Assembly (NCBI GenBank): GCA_965652545.1
Contig: CBFGWV010000101.1
Location: 1-15,075, forward strand
Direction: 5' to 3'
DNA: 15,075 nt
From: CBFGWV01 sp965652545
GTDB lineage: Bacteria > Pseudomonadota > Gammaproteobacteria > Competibacterales > Competibacteraceae
Translations under genes and position numbers: made by a program
Notes under the pieces: generated by a model
Seen by the model: the letters and a program-made list of their open reading frames with translations, nothing else
What the model was told of the DNA's origin: nothing
Databases searched by the model: none
Shown: one piece after another, positions 1 through 7,388 of the stretch
Position numbering within the stretch: the first letter of the stretch is position 1
Layout: the number at the start of each line of letters is the position of its first letter

Positions 1-75
1 GTCCACGGCGGCATGGAGTTTGCCGGCGAACAAGTCTTCGAACGAGACGATCTGGCGACGACCATAGCGCGGTCA
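1..75 (-). pseudogene. AbiEii-type nucleotidyltransferase toxin, internal fragment (partial)
   Basis: In the minus-strand frame whose codons begin at base 3, the last 25 codons before the window edge contain SFEDLFAGKLHAAVD. From family knowledge this is a conserved internal motif of AbiEii/AbiGii nucleotidyltransferase toxins, normally well over 100 residues from the start. The frame is closed by a stop codon at 76-78, and there is no room for the N-terminal nucleotidyltransferase motifs. Directly upstream, in another frame, lies the end of the AbiEi antitoxin homology. I infer a deletion that removed the end of the antitoxin, the junction and the toxin N-terminus. The rest of the fragment lies outside the window. 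If some of it is expressed from an internal start, it still lacks the N-terminal catalytic motifs. Family assignment rests on motif recognition only. Confidence 0.6.
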
Positions 76-821
76 CCGTTGCCCAGCCCGACCGCCGACG
101 CGTTCAAATGCTTGCGCCATGTATGCCCATGACGGTCCGCGAACACGAAAAACAGCCTTTTAACTTTGATTTTCTTGCAATTATGGAGCGCCTCCGTGAT
201 CCGTCGAGGCCTGAGGTTCACCAGCCCTTCGAACACCATGTCCAAATTGTGGAAGGTCTCGTTATCCGGAAGCTCATCGAGTGCTTCGAGGATCGCGCGC
301 TCTGGCATGGAGATTCTGAGGGGCCGTTCCCAGGGCAGGTCTGAGGTTGCCCTGTTCTGGCCCGGCGGCTCGTCCTGCAGGCCAAGCGCGGGATTCTGGA
401 AGAGCGAAGTGCGGCGCGTGATGAAGGTCGCATTCAGCGGTAACTTCGACAGCCAGTTCGGAACATCGCGACCTTAGAGCCATACGGTCGCTTTCTCGCC
501 AAGCGAAAGATAATGGCCATGGCCGTGCAGGTTCAACGCGGTTATGCCGCCAACATGAACCGCGTAACCCATGATGTGCTGTATGGATACCACGCAGGTT
601 CGCCAATCTATGCGATCGTGAGCCGACGGCTCCGGCGTACGGCGACGGAAGACACCACGTTCCAGCCGGTCAAGCCAGCCACTTTTTACGTAGCCATATG
701 CGGAGCGGCGACCGATGCCGTTCCGCTCCAGCCAAGCGGAGTCCACCAGGAAGCCCGGAGGCACGGCTTCCAGCAACCTCTTTAGACTGACCCGCTCATG
801 TCCACTCATGGTGGACAGCAT
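60..821 (-). pseudogene. AbiEi-family type IV antitoxin, broken by an in-frame stop and 3' deletion
   Basis: AbiEi proteins are DNA-binding antitoxins that repress the abiE operon and neutralise the AbiEii nucleotidyltransferase toxin. The first 115 codons (821-477) look like the N-terminal winged-helix part: a start near MSGHERVSLKRLLE, then WLERNGIGRRSAYGYVKSGW and GVFRR. A TAA at 474-476 interrupts the frame after KATVWL. The same frame then stays open with typical AbiEi C-terminal sequence, including GRDVPNWLSKLPLNATF, MPERAILEALDELP and FADRHGHTWRKHLN. One base change from a tyrosine codon would explain the stop. Homology fades at GDRAMV (about 60-80), where toxin sequence begins in another frame. 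Two starts are possible, ATG at 821 or ATG at 809; the second would begin MSGHE. A truncated 115-residue DNA-binding domain could still be made, but a working antitoxin is unlikely. Confidence 0.72.
800..816. repeat. 6-bp inverted repeat at the antitoxin start
   Basis: GTCCAC (800-805) and GTGGAC (811-816) are perfect inverted copies with a 5-base loop. The repeat covers the second possible start codon (807-809) of the broken antitoxin gene. It could hide that start in the mRNA or be part of an autoregulatory site, but it is short enough to occur by chance. Confidence 0.3.
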
Positions 822-866
822 AGGAAAACTCTAAAGAATCATCCAACACTACTTTGGACTTGGCTA

Positions 867-893
867 AAAATGTCGTGCTCAATGCGACATTTT
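867..893. promoter_or_regulatory. Perfect 9-bp inverted repeat, candidate AbiE operator or weak truD terminator
   Basis: AAAATGTCG (867-875) and CGACATTTT (885-893) are perfect inverted copies separated by 9 bases. The repeat lies 45-72 bases upstream of the antitoxin start and about 40-65 bases downstream of the truD stop, with both genes on the minus strand. AbiEi antitoxins are known to bind inverted repeats upstream of their own operon, so an operator fits. The transcript would also form a hairpin with a short U run, so a terminator is the alternative; the AT-rich stem makes a strong terminator less likely. The rest of 822-931 is AT-richer than its surroundings and shows no clear promoter or gene. 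Confidence 0.5.
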
Positions 894-931
894 CAATAAA
901 TAGCAAAGAAGGCTCTGAGCAAAACAGTCGT

Positions 932-1939
932 TCAGTAATCGACCATTTGCGCGACAACCACCGTGGCGTAGCTGCCGGCAGGCAAGTTGAAGCCGAGCAC
1001 CGGTCCCTGGTCGGTGCGGGTAAAACTGCCCTCGCCCACCGGCAGGCGCAGGCTGCGACGCTCCTGGTTCATGCGGGCGGCGAGCAGCCCGCTGCACAGG
1101 TCGGCGTGTTCGTTGGCCACGGCGGCTTCGAGCGCACGCACGGCGCCGGTGGTCATGGGTTCGCCCTCGCCCCATAGCGGGCCGGTGGGGTGAATGTCGC
1201 CGGTTTGCAGGCGCTGACGCAGGGTGTCGTCGATCTGCGGGGCTTCGAACACGCTGTGGCTGCCATCGAGCATCATCACATCGCCGTCCAACCCCTGGTT
1301 CCAGGTGCCGTCGGCGATGCGGCGTTCAAGAATGGCGTTGAATACAGCGGATCTGGCAGCGGAGAGAAGCAGGCCGCGCTGGTGTTTGTCACGCGGTGGG
1401 CGCCCGCCGGCGAACCAGGCACGGGCCTGGTCCAGATTACCGGCGTCGCGGCCGAAGCGTTGTTCGCCGAAGGCGTTGGGCACGCCGTTGGCGAGCACGG
1501 CGGCCCAGCGGGTTTCGAGGGCGTCGAGGTCGCCGTCGTAGTTGCGTAAGGTGATCTCGAACCGGTTGGCCTTGAGCCCGCCACGCTTGAGCTTGCGGTT
1601 GTGGCGCACGGTGTCGAGGCATTCGACGCCTTCGATAACCATGCTGGCGGGGTCAGGGTCGGGGCGTCCGGGCAGGTGGATGGAAAACCATTGCTCGGTG
1701 ACGGCGTGCCGGTCTTTAAGCCCAGCGTAGCTGACGGCCATGGCGGGGACATCGGCCCAGCGGGCGAGCTGTTTGGCGACCCAGTCGGTATTGGCGCCGC
1801 GCTTGCGGATATAAGTCCACAGGTGCTCGCCCCCGCCACCGGGGGCAAAGCCGAGTTGCTCGATGACACGGAAGTCCTCGGGCTGCTCGCGCAGACGGCA
1901 ACGGCCCAACGGCGGCCCGAACGCCAGGAACGCACTCAC
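932..1939 (-). CDS. truD: tRNA pseudouridine(13) synthase TruD
   Basis: TruD converts uridine 13 of tRNA(Glu) to pseudouridine in the cytoplasm. The protein is 335 residues, close to the E. coli enzyme (349). The catalytic motif GLKDRHA at residues 73-79 carries the active-site Asp76, and the TruD signature NAFGEQRFG is at 155-163. The C-terminus ends VVAQMVDY. I chose GTG at 1937-1939 as start because homology begins there (SAFLAFGPP) and it overlaps the ispF stop as GTGA, which implies translational coupling. The reading frame stays open further back inside ispF, but that upstream sequence is not TruD-like. It is the last gene of the housekeeping block; the surE-type gene that often follows truD in gammaproteobacteria is absent here and the AbiE remnant follows instead. 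Confidence 0.95.
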   Translation of the reverse strand: MSAFLAFGPPLGRCRLREQPEDFRVIEQLGFAPGGGGEHLWTYIRKRGANTDWVAKQLARWADVPAMAVSYAGLKDRHAVTEQWFSIHLPGRPDPDPASMVIEGVECLDTVRHNRKLKRGGLKANRFEITLRNYDGDLDALETRWAAVLANGVPNAFGEQRFGRDAGNLDQARAWFAGGRPPRDKHQRGLLLSAARSAVFNAILERRIADGTWNQGLDGDVMMLDGSHSVFEAPQIDDTLRQRLQTGDIHPTGPLWGEGEPMTTGAVRALEAAVANEHADLCSGLLAARMNQERRSLRLPVGEGSFTRTDQGPVLGFNLPAGSYATVVVAQMVDY

Positions 1940-2421
1940 GCGTGTCGCTCGATCAGGCACACCGCATGCACGGCGATGCCTTCGCCGCGACCGATATAAC
2001 CCAGGCGTTCCGTGGTGGTGGCTTTGATGTTCACGGCACCTTGGGGCATATCGAGGTCTTCGGAGAGCACGGCGCGCATGGCATCGATGTGCGGGGCGAG
2101 TTTGGGCGCCTGGGCGATGACGGTGGCATCGACATTGACCGGTCCGAAACCGGCGGCAGCGACCGAGGCCGCCACCCGACGCAGCAGGATGCGGCTGTCG
2201 ATGGCCGCGAAGCTCGGGTCGTCGTCGGGGAAATGATGGCCGATATCGCCCAGCCCGGCGGCACCGAGCAAGGCGTCGCAAACTGCGTGCAGCAGGACAT
2301 CGCCATCGGAGTGCGCGACTAGGCCGGCGACGTGCGGGATACGCACGCCGCCGAGGACCACATGGTCGCCCGGACCGAACGCATGGACGTCGAAACCATG
2401 ACCGATCCGCAGGCCGGTCAT
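1936..2421 (-). CDS. ispF: 2-C-methyl-D-erythritol 2,4-cyclodiphosphate synthase IspF
   Basis: IspF cyclises CDP-methylerythritol 2-phosphate to methylerythritol 2,4-cyclodiphosphate, releasing CMP, in the MEP route to isoprenoids. The 161-residue length is normal. The zinc ligands are visible as Asp11 and His13 (GHGFDVH) and His45 (LLHAVCDALLGA). The conserved GDIGHHFPDDD and TTTERLGYIGRGEGI motifs are intact. The ATG at 2421 overlaps the ispD stop by 4 nt (ATGA), and the ispF stop overlaps the truD start in the same way, so the three genes are probably translated from one mRNA. IspD and IspF catalyse steps 3 and 5 of the pathway; ispE is not in this window. Confidence 0.97.
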   Translation of the reverse strand: MTGLRIGHGFDVHAFGPGDHVVLGGVRIPHVAGLVAHSDGDVLLHAVCDALLGAAGLGDIGHHFPDDDPSFAAIDSRILLRRVAASVAAAGFGPVNVDATVIAQAPKLAPHIDAMRAVLSEDLDMPQGAVNIKATTTERLGYIGRGEGIAVHAVCLIERHA

Positions 2422-3125
2422 GTTGCCCTTATCCGCGCGTTCAATATCCGTTCGGCCATGTGCAAATCCTCAGGCAAGGTGATCTTGATGTTGTCGGCCC
2501 GACCGGCGATCAGCCGCGGACTGTAACCTGCCGCTTCCATGGCCCCCGCTTCGTCAGTGAAGCTGCGCCCGCGCTCTCGGGTCGCCAGCAGCACGCGGCG
2601 CAAGGTACCGAACGGGAACACCTGCGGTGTCTGCGCCTGCCATAGACCATCACGGGAGACAGTGACGGCAACGCGGCCATCCACGCCGGCGCGCTTCAGA
2701 GTGTCCCGTACCGGTGTGGCGAGCAGACCGCCATCGGGGTCGCCGGTGAGTTCCTCGAGCAGACGGGCGAGGTCATCGGGGTGCAGGCAGGGCCGGGCCG
2801 CGTCGTGAACCAGCACGGTGTCCTCGTCGGCCGCTCGGTCCGCCAGGGCGGCAAGGCCCGAGAGCACGGAGTCCTGCCGCTGGGCGCCGCCGGCGGCGAG
2901 GATGACACGCGCACCGTACCCGGCGGCCAGCGCGCGCCCCTCTTCGTCGGCGGCGGCAAGGACGAGCACGAGGCCCTCCACCTGAGGGTTGGCGAGCACC
3001 ACATCCAGGGTGTGGCCGAGCACGGAACGGCCGGCCAGTGGCAGGTATTGCTTCGGTCGGGGGCTACCCATACGGGTGCCGCTTCCGGCGGCGGGTACTA
3101 CCGCCCAGACGTGTCGGGTTGTCAT
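2418..3125 (-). CDS. ispD: 2-C-methyl-D-erythritol 4-phosphate cytidylyltransferase IspD
   Basis: IspD joins CTP and methylerythritol 4-phosphate to give CDP-methylerythritol plus pyrophosphate. The 235 residues match the family. The nucleotide-binding loop PAAGSGTRMG (11-20) with Arg18 and PKQYLPL with Lys25 is present. VHDAARPC (106-113) carries the conserved Asp108, Arg158 lies in VSRDGLW, and Lys214 in DNIKITLPEDL. All residues expected for catalysis and substrate binding can therefore be seen. It starts 9 nt after the ftsB stop, with no strong Shine-Dalgarno sequence, and ends overlapping the ispF start. The ftsB-ispD-ispF order is common in gammaproteobacteria. Confidence 0.97.
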   Translation of the reverse strand: MTTRHVWAVVPAAGSGTRMGSPRPKQYLPLAGRSVLGHTLDVVLANPQVEGLVLVLAAADEEGRALAAGYGARVILAAGGAQRQDSVLSGLAALADRAADEDTVLVHDAARPCLHPDDLARLLEELTGDPDGGLLATPVRDTLKRAGVDGRVAVTVSRDGLWQAQTPQVFPFGTLRRVLLATRERGRSFTDEAGAMEAAGYSPRLIAGRADNIKITLPEDLHMAERILNARIRAT

Positions 3126-3134
3126 TCGGGGAGT

Positions 3135-3428
3135 CTACTGGATCGTGCCGGGTACGGCTTCCAGCACATGGAAGAAGGTTTCGTCGCGGCCGATCATGCC
3201 GAGCTCCACACGGGCGCGCTCTTCGATCGCCGCCAAGTCCTGGCGCAGGCTGGCGACCTCGCCCACCAGCGCCTTGTTGCGCTCATCGAGCTGGGCGTTC
3301 TCTTGGCGCTGCTCGATGATCGCCCGCTCCAGCCCGCGCACCTCTTGAATGCCGGTGCCGGGCTCGCGCCACAGTTGCCAGTTCATGGCCAGCAGCAGGG
3401 CGCATAGCGCGGGCGTGAGCCAGTTCAT
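3135..3428 (-). CDS. ftsB: Cell division protein FtsB
   Basis: FtsB is a small bitopic inner-membrane protein that forms a complex with FtsL and FtsQ and helps activate septal peptidoglycan synthesis. The 97 residues show the expected plan: a short cytoplasmic start, one membrane segment at about 4-20 (LTPALCALLLAMNWQLW), then a heptad-type coiled coil at about 27-70 rich in Glu, Gln, Arg and Leu. A periplasmic tail follows, with ARVELGMIGRDETFF, typical of the family. It lies 12 nt downstream of eno and 9 nt upstream of ispD. Identification rests on architecture, the tail motif and the conserved position next to eno and ispD, since FtsB proteins are poorly conserved. Confidence 0.92.
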   Translation of the reverse strand: MNWLTPALCALLLAMNWQLWREPGTGIQEVRGLERAIIEQRQENAQLDERNKALVGEVASLRQDLAAIEERARVELGMIGRDETFFHVLEAVPGTIQ

Positions 3429-3440
3429 GACCGGGTCGAC

Positions 3441-4730
3441 CTATCCGAGGATGCCGCGGGGGAAGGCCGTGCGACCGGCGTACACCGCGCGCTCGCCGAG
3501 CTCGGCTTCGATCCCCAGCAGCCGGTTGTACTTGGCGGTGCGGTCGGAGCGGCTGAGCGAGCCGGTTTTGATCTGGGTGGCGCGGGTGGCGACGGCCAGA
3601 TCGGCGATGGTGGTGTCCTCGGTCTCGCCCGAGCGATGGGAGATCACCGCCGTATAGCCGGCATCGATGGCCATGTCGATGGCATCCAGGGTTTCGCTCA
3701 GCGTGCCGATCTGGTTGGGCTTGATCAGGATAGAGTTGGCGATGCCCTCGTCGATGCCGCGCTTGAGGATTTCGGTATTGGTGACGAACAAATCGTCGCC
3801 CACCAACTGGACACGGCTGCCCAGGGCCCGGCTCAGGTGGGCCCAACCGGTCCAATCGGCCTCGGCCATGCCGTCTTCGATGGAGACGATGGGGTAGCGC
3901 CCGGCGAGGTCGGCCAGCCAGCCGGCAAAGTCGGCCGCATCGAAGCGCTTGTTCTCGGAGGTCAACTCGTACACACCGTCACGGTGGAACTCGGAGCTCG
4001 CGCAGTCCAGGGCGATGTAGATGTCCCTGCCGGCGTGATACCCAGCCCGCTCGATAGCCTCCATGACCGCCTCGAGCGCCGCCTCGTTGGACGGCAGGTC
4101 GGGGGCGAAGCCACCCTCGTCACCGACGGCCGTGGACAGGCGCCGCCCGAGCAGCACTTTCTTCAGGGCATGGAAAATCTCGGCACCGGCGCGCAGGGCT
4201 TCGGAGAAGCTCGGCTGGCCCACCGGCATGACCATGAACTCCTGCAAGTCCACGGAGTTGTCGGCGTGGGCACCGCCGTTGATGATGTTCATCATCGGCA
4301 CGGGCAGGGTCACCGCATCGACACCGCCCAGGAAACGGTACAAGGGCTGGCCGGCCTCGACGGCCGCGGCACGGGCCAGGGCCAGGGAGGCGCCGAGGAT
4401 GGCGTTGGCCCCCAGGCGGCTCTTGTTGGCGGTGCCGTCCAGACGCATGAGCTGGGCATCCAGATCGCGCAGGTCGGCCACATCCTGCCCCAGTAAGGCG
4501 TTGCGGATTTCGCCATTGACGTTGGCCACGGCGTTGCGCACGCCTTTGCCCAGATAACGTGCGGGGTCGCCGTCACGCAGCTCGACAGCCTCGCGGGTGC
4601 CGGTGGAAGCACCCGAGGGAACGGCCGCTTCGGCGCGTGCGCCGGAGGCCAGCGTGACTTCGACAGCGACGGTGGGATTTCCCCGAGAGTCGAGAATCTC
4701 CCGACCCAGGATCTGGGTAATGGCCGACAT
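3441..4730 (-). CDS. eno: Enolase (phosphopyruvate hydratase)
   Basis: Enolase interconverts 2-phosphoglycerate and phosphoenolpyruvate in glycolysis and, in many proteobacteria, is also part of the RNA degradosome. The 429-residue protein is full length (E. coli 432). Catalytic Glu205 lies in GDEGGFAP and Lys337 in SILIKPNQ. The magnesium ligands are Asp242, Glu285 (SIEDGMAE) and the GDD at 311-313. The phosphate loop and SHRSGETEDTTIADLAV (364-380) are intact. The ATG at 4730 is preceded by a strong AAGGAG. It sits 45 bases downstream of kdsA on the same strand, with ftsB following after 12 nt. Confidence 0.98.
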   Translation of the reverse strand: MSAITQILGREILDSRGNPTVAVEVTLASGARAEAAVPSGASTGTREAVELRDGDPARYLGKGVRNAVANVNGEIRNALLGQDVADLRDLDAQLMRLDGTANKSRLGANAILGASLALARAAAVEAGQPLYRFLGGVDAVTLPVPMMNIINGGAHADNSVDLQEFMVMPVGQPSFSEALRAGAEIFHALKKVLLGRRLSTAVGDEGGFAPDLPSNEAALEAVMEAIERAGYHAGRDIYIALDCASSEFHRDGVYELTSENKRFDAADFAGWLADLAGRYPIVSIEDGMAEADWTGWAHLSRALGSRVQLVGDDLFVTNTEILKRGIDEGIANSILIKPNQIGTLSETLDAIDMAIDAGYTAVISHRSGETEDTTIADLAVATRATQIKTGSLSRSDRTAKYNRLLGIEAELGERAVYAGRTAFPRGILG

Positions 4731-4741
4731 GTTCTGGTGTT

Positions 4742-4747
4742 CTCCTT
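4742..4747 (-). promoter_or_regulatory. Shine-Dalgarno sequence of eno
   Basis: The minus strand reads AAGGAG 11 bases before the eno ATG. It is the clearest ribosome-binding site in the housekeeping block, which fits the high expression usual for enolase, and it fixes the start codon. Confidence 0.75.
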
Positions 4748-4775
4748 AAATCGAACGAATCGTGACGTCGTTGAA

Positions 4776-5621
4776 TCAGCGCCGGTCCATCAGCCCGGCT
4801 TCGTCGAATCCGGCCGCCTTGACCGTGCGGTCCAGCGCGGCCAGGGTGCCCAGCAAGCGTTCCATCAACGGAAGCGGCCAGGCATTGGGACCATCCGACA
4901 GGGCCTTTTCAGGCTGCGGATGGGTCTCCATGAACAACCCGCTGACACCGGCGGCCACAGCGGCCCGGGCCAGCACCGGTACGAACTCGCGCTGCCCGCC
5001 GGAGACATTGCCCTGACCACCGGGCAACTGCACCGAATGGGTCGCATCGAAGACGACCGGGGCGCCCGTCTGACGCATCACCGCCAACGCACGCATATCC
5101 GACACCAAGTTGTTGTATCCAAAGGATACGCCGCGCTCGCATACAAGGATATGCGAATTTCCAACAGCTCGTGCTTTTTCGACGACATTTCCCATGTCCC
5201 AAGGGGCGAGAAACTGCCCTTTCTTGATGTTCACGGGTTTTCCCTGACGCGCGACATTCTGTATGAAATTGGTCTGGCGGCACAGGAAGGCGGGAGTTTG
5301 CAGGACATCGACCACCGCGGCGACCTCCTCCAGCGGCGTGTCCTCGTGGACATCGGTCAGCACCGGGACGCCGATCTCGCGCTTGACCGTCTCGAGAATC
5401 TTCAGCCCCTGCTCGATACCCGGCCCGCGATAGCTGGAACTGGATGAGCGATTGGCCTTGTCGAACGACGACTTGTAGATGAACGGGACGCCCACGCGGG
5501 CACAGATATCCCGCAACTCGCCGGCGGTGTCCAGCGCCAGTTGCTCGCTCTCGATGACGCAAGGGCCGGCGATGAGGAACAGCGGCCGGTCAAGGCCGAT
5601 GTCGAATCCGCAGATGTTCAT
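4776..5621 (-). CDS. kdsA: 3-deoxy-8-phosphooctulonate synthase KdsA, metal-dependent type
   Basis: KdsA condenses phosphoenolpyruvate with arabinose 5-phosphate to give KDO 8-phosphate, the precursor of KDO in lipopolysaccharide. The protein is 281 residues, the normal length. The motifs AGPCVIES, SSFDKANRSS, TDVHE, NIKKGQF and FDATHSVQLPGG are present. The four positions that bind the divalent metal in metal-dependent enzymes all carry ligands: Cys21, His195, Glu232 and Asp243. The E. coli type has Asn in place of the Cys and needs no metal, so I infer a metal-dependent enzyme. The start at 5621 follows a GAGG with 5-base spacing. The gene lies between the heptamer arrays downstream of pyrG and eno. 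Confidence 0.97.
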   Translation of the reverse strand: MNICGFDIGLDRPLFLIAGPCVIESEQLALDTAGELRDICARVGVPFIYKSSFDKANRSSSSSYRGPGIEQGLKILETVKREIGVPVLTDVHEDTPLEEVAAVVDVLQTPAFLCRQTNFIQNVARQGKPVNIKKGQFLAPWDMGNVVEKARAVGNSHILVCERGVSFGYNNLVSDMRALAVMRQTGAPVVFDATHSVQLPGGQGNVSGGQREFVPVLARAAVAAGVSGLFMETHPQPEKALSDGPNAWPLPLMERLLGTLAALDRTVKAAGFDEAGLMDRR

Positions 5622-5643
5622 GGTTGCCTCAATGGTTTCGGCA

Positions 5644-5719
5644 TTTTAAGTCTTAAGTTTAAGGTTTTAAGCGGCACGCAAAGGCTAACCACTTAAAACT
5701 TAAAACCTTAAACTTTAAA
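5644..5719. repeat. Two inverted arrays of heptamers between pyrG and kdsA
   Basis: Bases 5644-5671 consist of four 7-base units (TTTTAAG, TCTTAAG, TTTAAGG, TTTTAAG). Bases 5692-5719 hold four units of the opposite sense (CTTAAAA, CTTAAAA, CCTTAAA, CTTTAAA). A 20-base GC-richer spacer separates them. The longest perfect inverted match is 17 bp, 5655-5671 against 5699-5715. The right array contains the pyrG stop codon (5708-5710) and last codons. The transcript could fold into a long AT-rich hairpin, so it may terminate or stabilise pyrG mRNA. A small dispersed repeat family is the other option. Nothing else was seen between the two genes apart from the kdsA ribosome-binding site. Confidence 0.8.
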
Positions 5720-7351
5720 CGTCCCCGAGTGATATTCCAGCGCCGCACCGATGAAGGCCGTGAACAGCGGGTGGCCATCACGCGGTGTCGAGGTGAACTC
5801 CGGATGGAACTGGCAACCCAGGAACCAGGGATGCTGGTCCTGCGGCAGTTCGATCAATTCCACCAGCTCGTTCTCCGCCGACCATCCCGAAAACTTCAGA
5901 CCCGCCTGACGCAGGACGTTCAGATAGCCATTATTGAACTCATAGCGGTGGCGGTGGCGCTCTTCGATGCTGTCCTTGCCGTAGACGCGGTGGGCAAGGC
6001 TGTCCGGCTCGATACGGCACTCCTGCGCACCCAGACGCATGGTGCCGCCCAGGTCTGAGGTCTCGGTCCGCCGCTCGACACTGCCCTCGCCCGTGGTCCA
6101 CTCGGTGATCAAGGCGATGACCGGGTGCGGGGTGTCGCGACGGAACTCGGTGCTGTTGGCGTTCTCCAGGTGGGCGACATTGCGCGCGAATTCGATAGTC
6201 GCCACCTGCATCCCCAGACAGATGCCCAGGTAGGGGATCTTGTGCTCGCGGGCAAATTTGACCGCGTGGATCTTGCCCTCGATACCGCGCTCGCCGAAAC
6301 CGCCGGGTACGAGGATCGCATCCATGCCCTCGAGCACGCCGACGCCGTCCGCTTCAAGGGATTCGGAATCGATGTAATGGATGTTCACCTTGGTTCGGGT
6401 GTGAATGCCGGCGTGGAGCAAGGCCTCGTTCAGTGACTTGTACGCGTCGGTCAGATCGACGTACTTGCCGACCATGGCCACGCTGACTTCATGGTCGGGG
6501 CGCTCGATGGCATCGACGACACGCTGCCAGTCGGACAGGTCCGCCGGCGGCAGCTCGAGGTGCAGCTTGCGCACCACGATGTCGTCCAGCCCCTCGGCGG
6601 CCAGCAGCAGCGGGATGCGATAGATGGTGTCCACGTCGCGAGCACTGATGACCGCGCGCGGATCGACGTTGGTGAACAAGGCGATCTTGCGCCGCTCCTC
6701 CTGCGGGATCTCGCGGTCCGAACGGCACAGAAGCACATCCGGCTGTATACCGATGGAGCGCAGTTCCTTGACCGAGTGCTGGGTAGGCTTGGTCTTGAGC
6801 TCGCCGGAGGATTTGATGTACGGCACCAGGGTGAGGTGCATGAACAGCGAGCGGTCGTGCCCGAGTTCCACCCCCAACTGGCGGATGGCCTCGAGGAACG
6901 GCAGAGACTCGATATCGCCCACCGTACCGCCGATCTCCACCATGGCCACATCGGCATCGCCCGCACCCAGGCGCACGCAGCGTTTGATCTCGTCGGTGAT
7001 GTGGGGGATCACCTGGACCGTGCCGCCGAGATAGTCGCCGCGGCGCTCCTTGCGGATGACGTTCTCGTAGATCTTGCCGGTGGTGAAGTTGTTCCGCTTG
7101 GTGGCGGTCATGCGCACGAAGCGCTCGTAATGCCCAAGGTCGAGGTCGGTTTCCGCCCCGTCGCCGGTCACGTAGACCTCGCCGTGCTGGAAGGGACTCA
7201 TGGTGCCCGGATCCACATTGATGTAGGGATCGAGCTTGATCATGGTGACCTTGAGGCCGCGGGCTTCGAGGATGGCGGCAAGCGAAGCCGCAGCAATACC
7301 TTTGCCCAGCGAGGAGACCACACCGCCGGTAATGAAGATGAATCGGGTCAT
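5708..7351 (-). CDS. pyrG: CTP synthase PyrG
   Basis: PyrG aminates UTP to CTP using ATP and ammonia from glutamine. The protein is 547 residues (E. coli 545). The N-terminal synthetase domain (about 1-266) begins TRFIFITGGVVSSLGKGI with the ATP-binding loop and contains HYERF and EIGGTVGDIES. The C-terminal glutamine amidotransferase domain (about 290-540) has the triad Cys378 (GICLGMQ), His516 and Glu518 (QFHPEF). The frame is open 56 codons further upstream into tilS, but homology begins at the ATG at 7351, so I place the start there; no strong Shine-Dalgarno is visible. The last residues (FKV) and the stop codon are encoded within the heptamer array. tilS ends 37 bases upstream. Confidence 0.98.
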   Translation of the reverse strand: MTRFIFITGGVVSSLGKGIAAASLAAILEARGLKVTMIKLDPYINVDPGTMSPFQHGEVYVTGDGAETDLDLGHYERFVRMTATKRNNFTTGKIYENVIRKERRGDYLGGTVQVIPHITDEIKRCVRLGAGDADVAMVEIGGTVGDIESLPFLEAIRQLGVELGHDRSLFMHLTLVPYIKSSGELKTKPTQHSVKELRSIGIQPDVLLCRSDREIPQEERRKIALFTNVDPRAVISARDVDTIYRIPLLLAAEGLDDIVVRKLHLELPPADLSDWQRVVDAIERPDHEVSVAMVGKYVDLTDAYKSLNEALLHAGIHTRTKVNIHYIDSESLEADGVGVLEGMDAILVPGGFGERGIEGKIHAVKFAREHKIPYLGICLGMQVATIEFARNVAHLENANSTEFRRDTPHPVIALITEWTTGEGSVERRTETSDLGGTMRLGAQECRIEPDSLAHRVYGKDSIEERHRHRYEFNNGYLNVLRQAGLKFSGWSAENELVELIELPQDQHPWFLGCQFHPEFTSTPRDGHPLFTAFIGAALEYHSGTFKV

Positions 7352-7388
7352 GTCAGGAGAGCGCCTTGCAGGTGAATTCCGCAAGGGT

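Noticed and set aside
108..477. Two plus-strand open frames near the left edge
   Set aside because: They lie opposite the antitoxin sequence, whose minus-strand frame shows family-like sequence; neither plus-strand translation is recognisable.
1940..2281. N-terminal extension of the truD frame inside ispF
   Set aside because: The translated extension is Arg-rich, low-complexity and unlike TruD; the GTG overlapping the ispF stop matches the family start.
3636..4496. Plus-strand open frame of 286 codons opposite eno
   Set aside because: It lies wholly antisense to a full-length enolase with all catalytic residues. Long antisense frames are common in GC-rich coding DNA, and its translation resembles no known family.
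6491..7375. Plus-strand open frame of 294 codons opposite pyrG
   Set aside because: It is antisense to a complete, highly conserved CTP synthase; the His/Gly/Asp-rich translation looks like a shadow frame.
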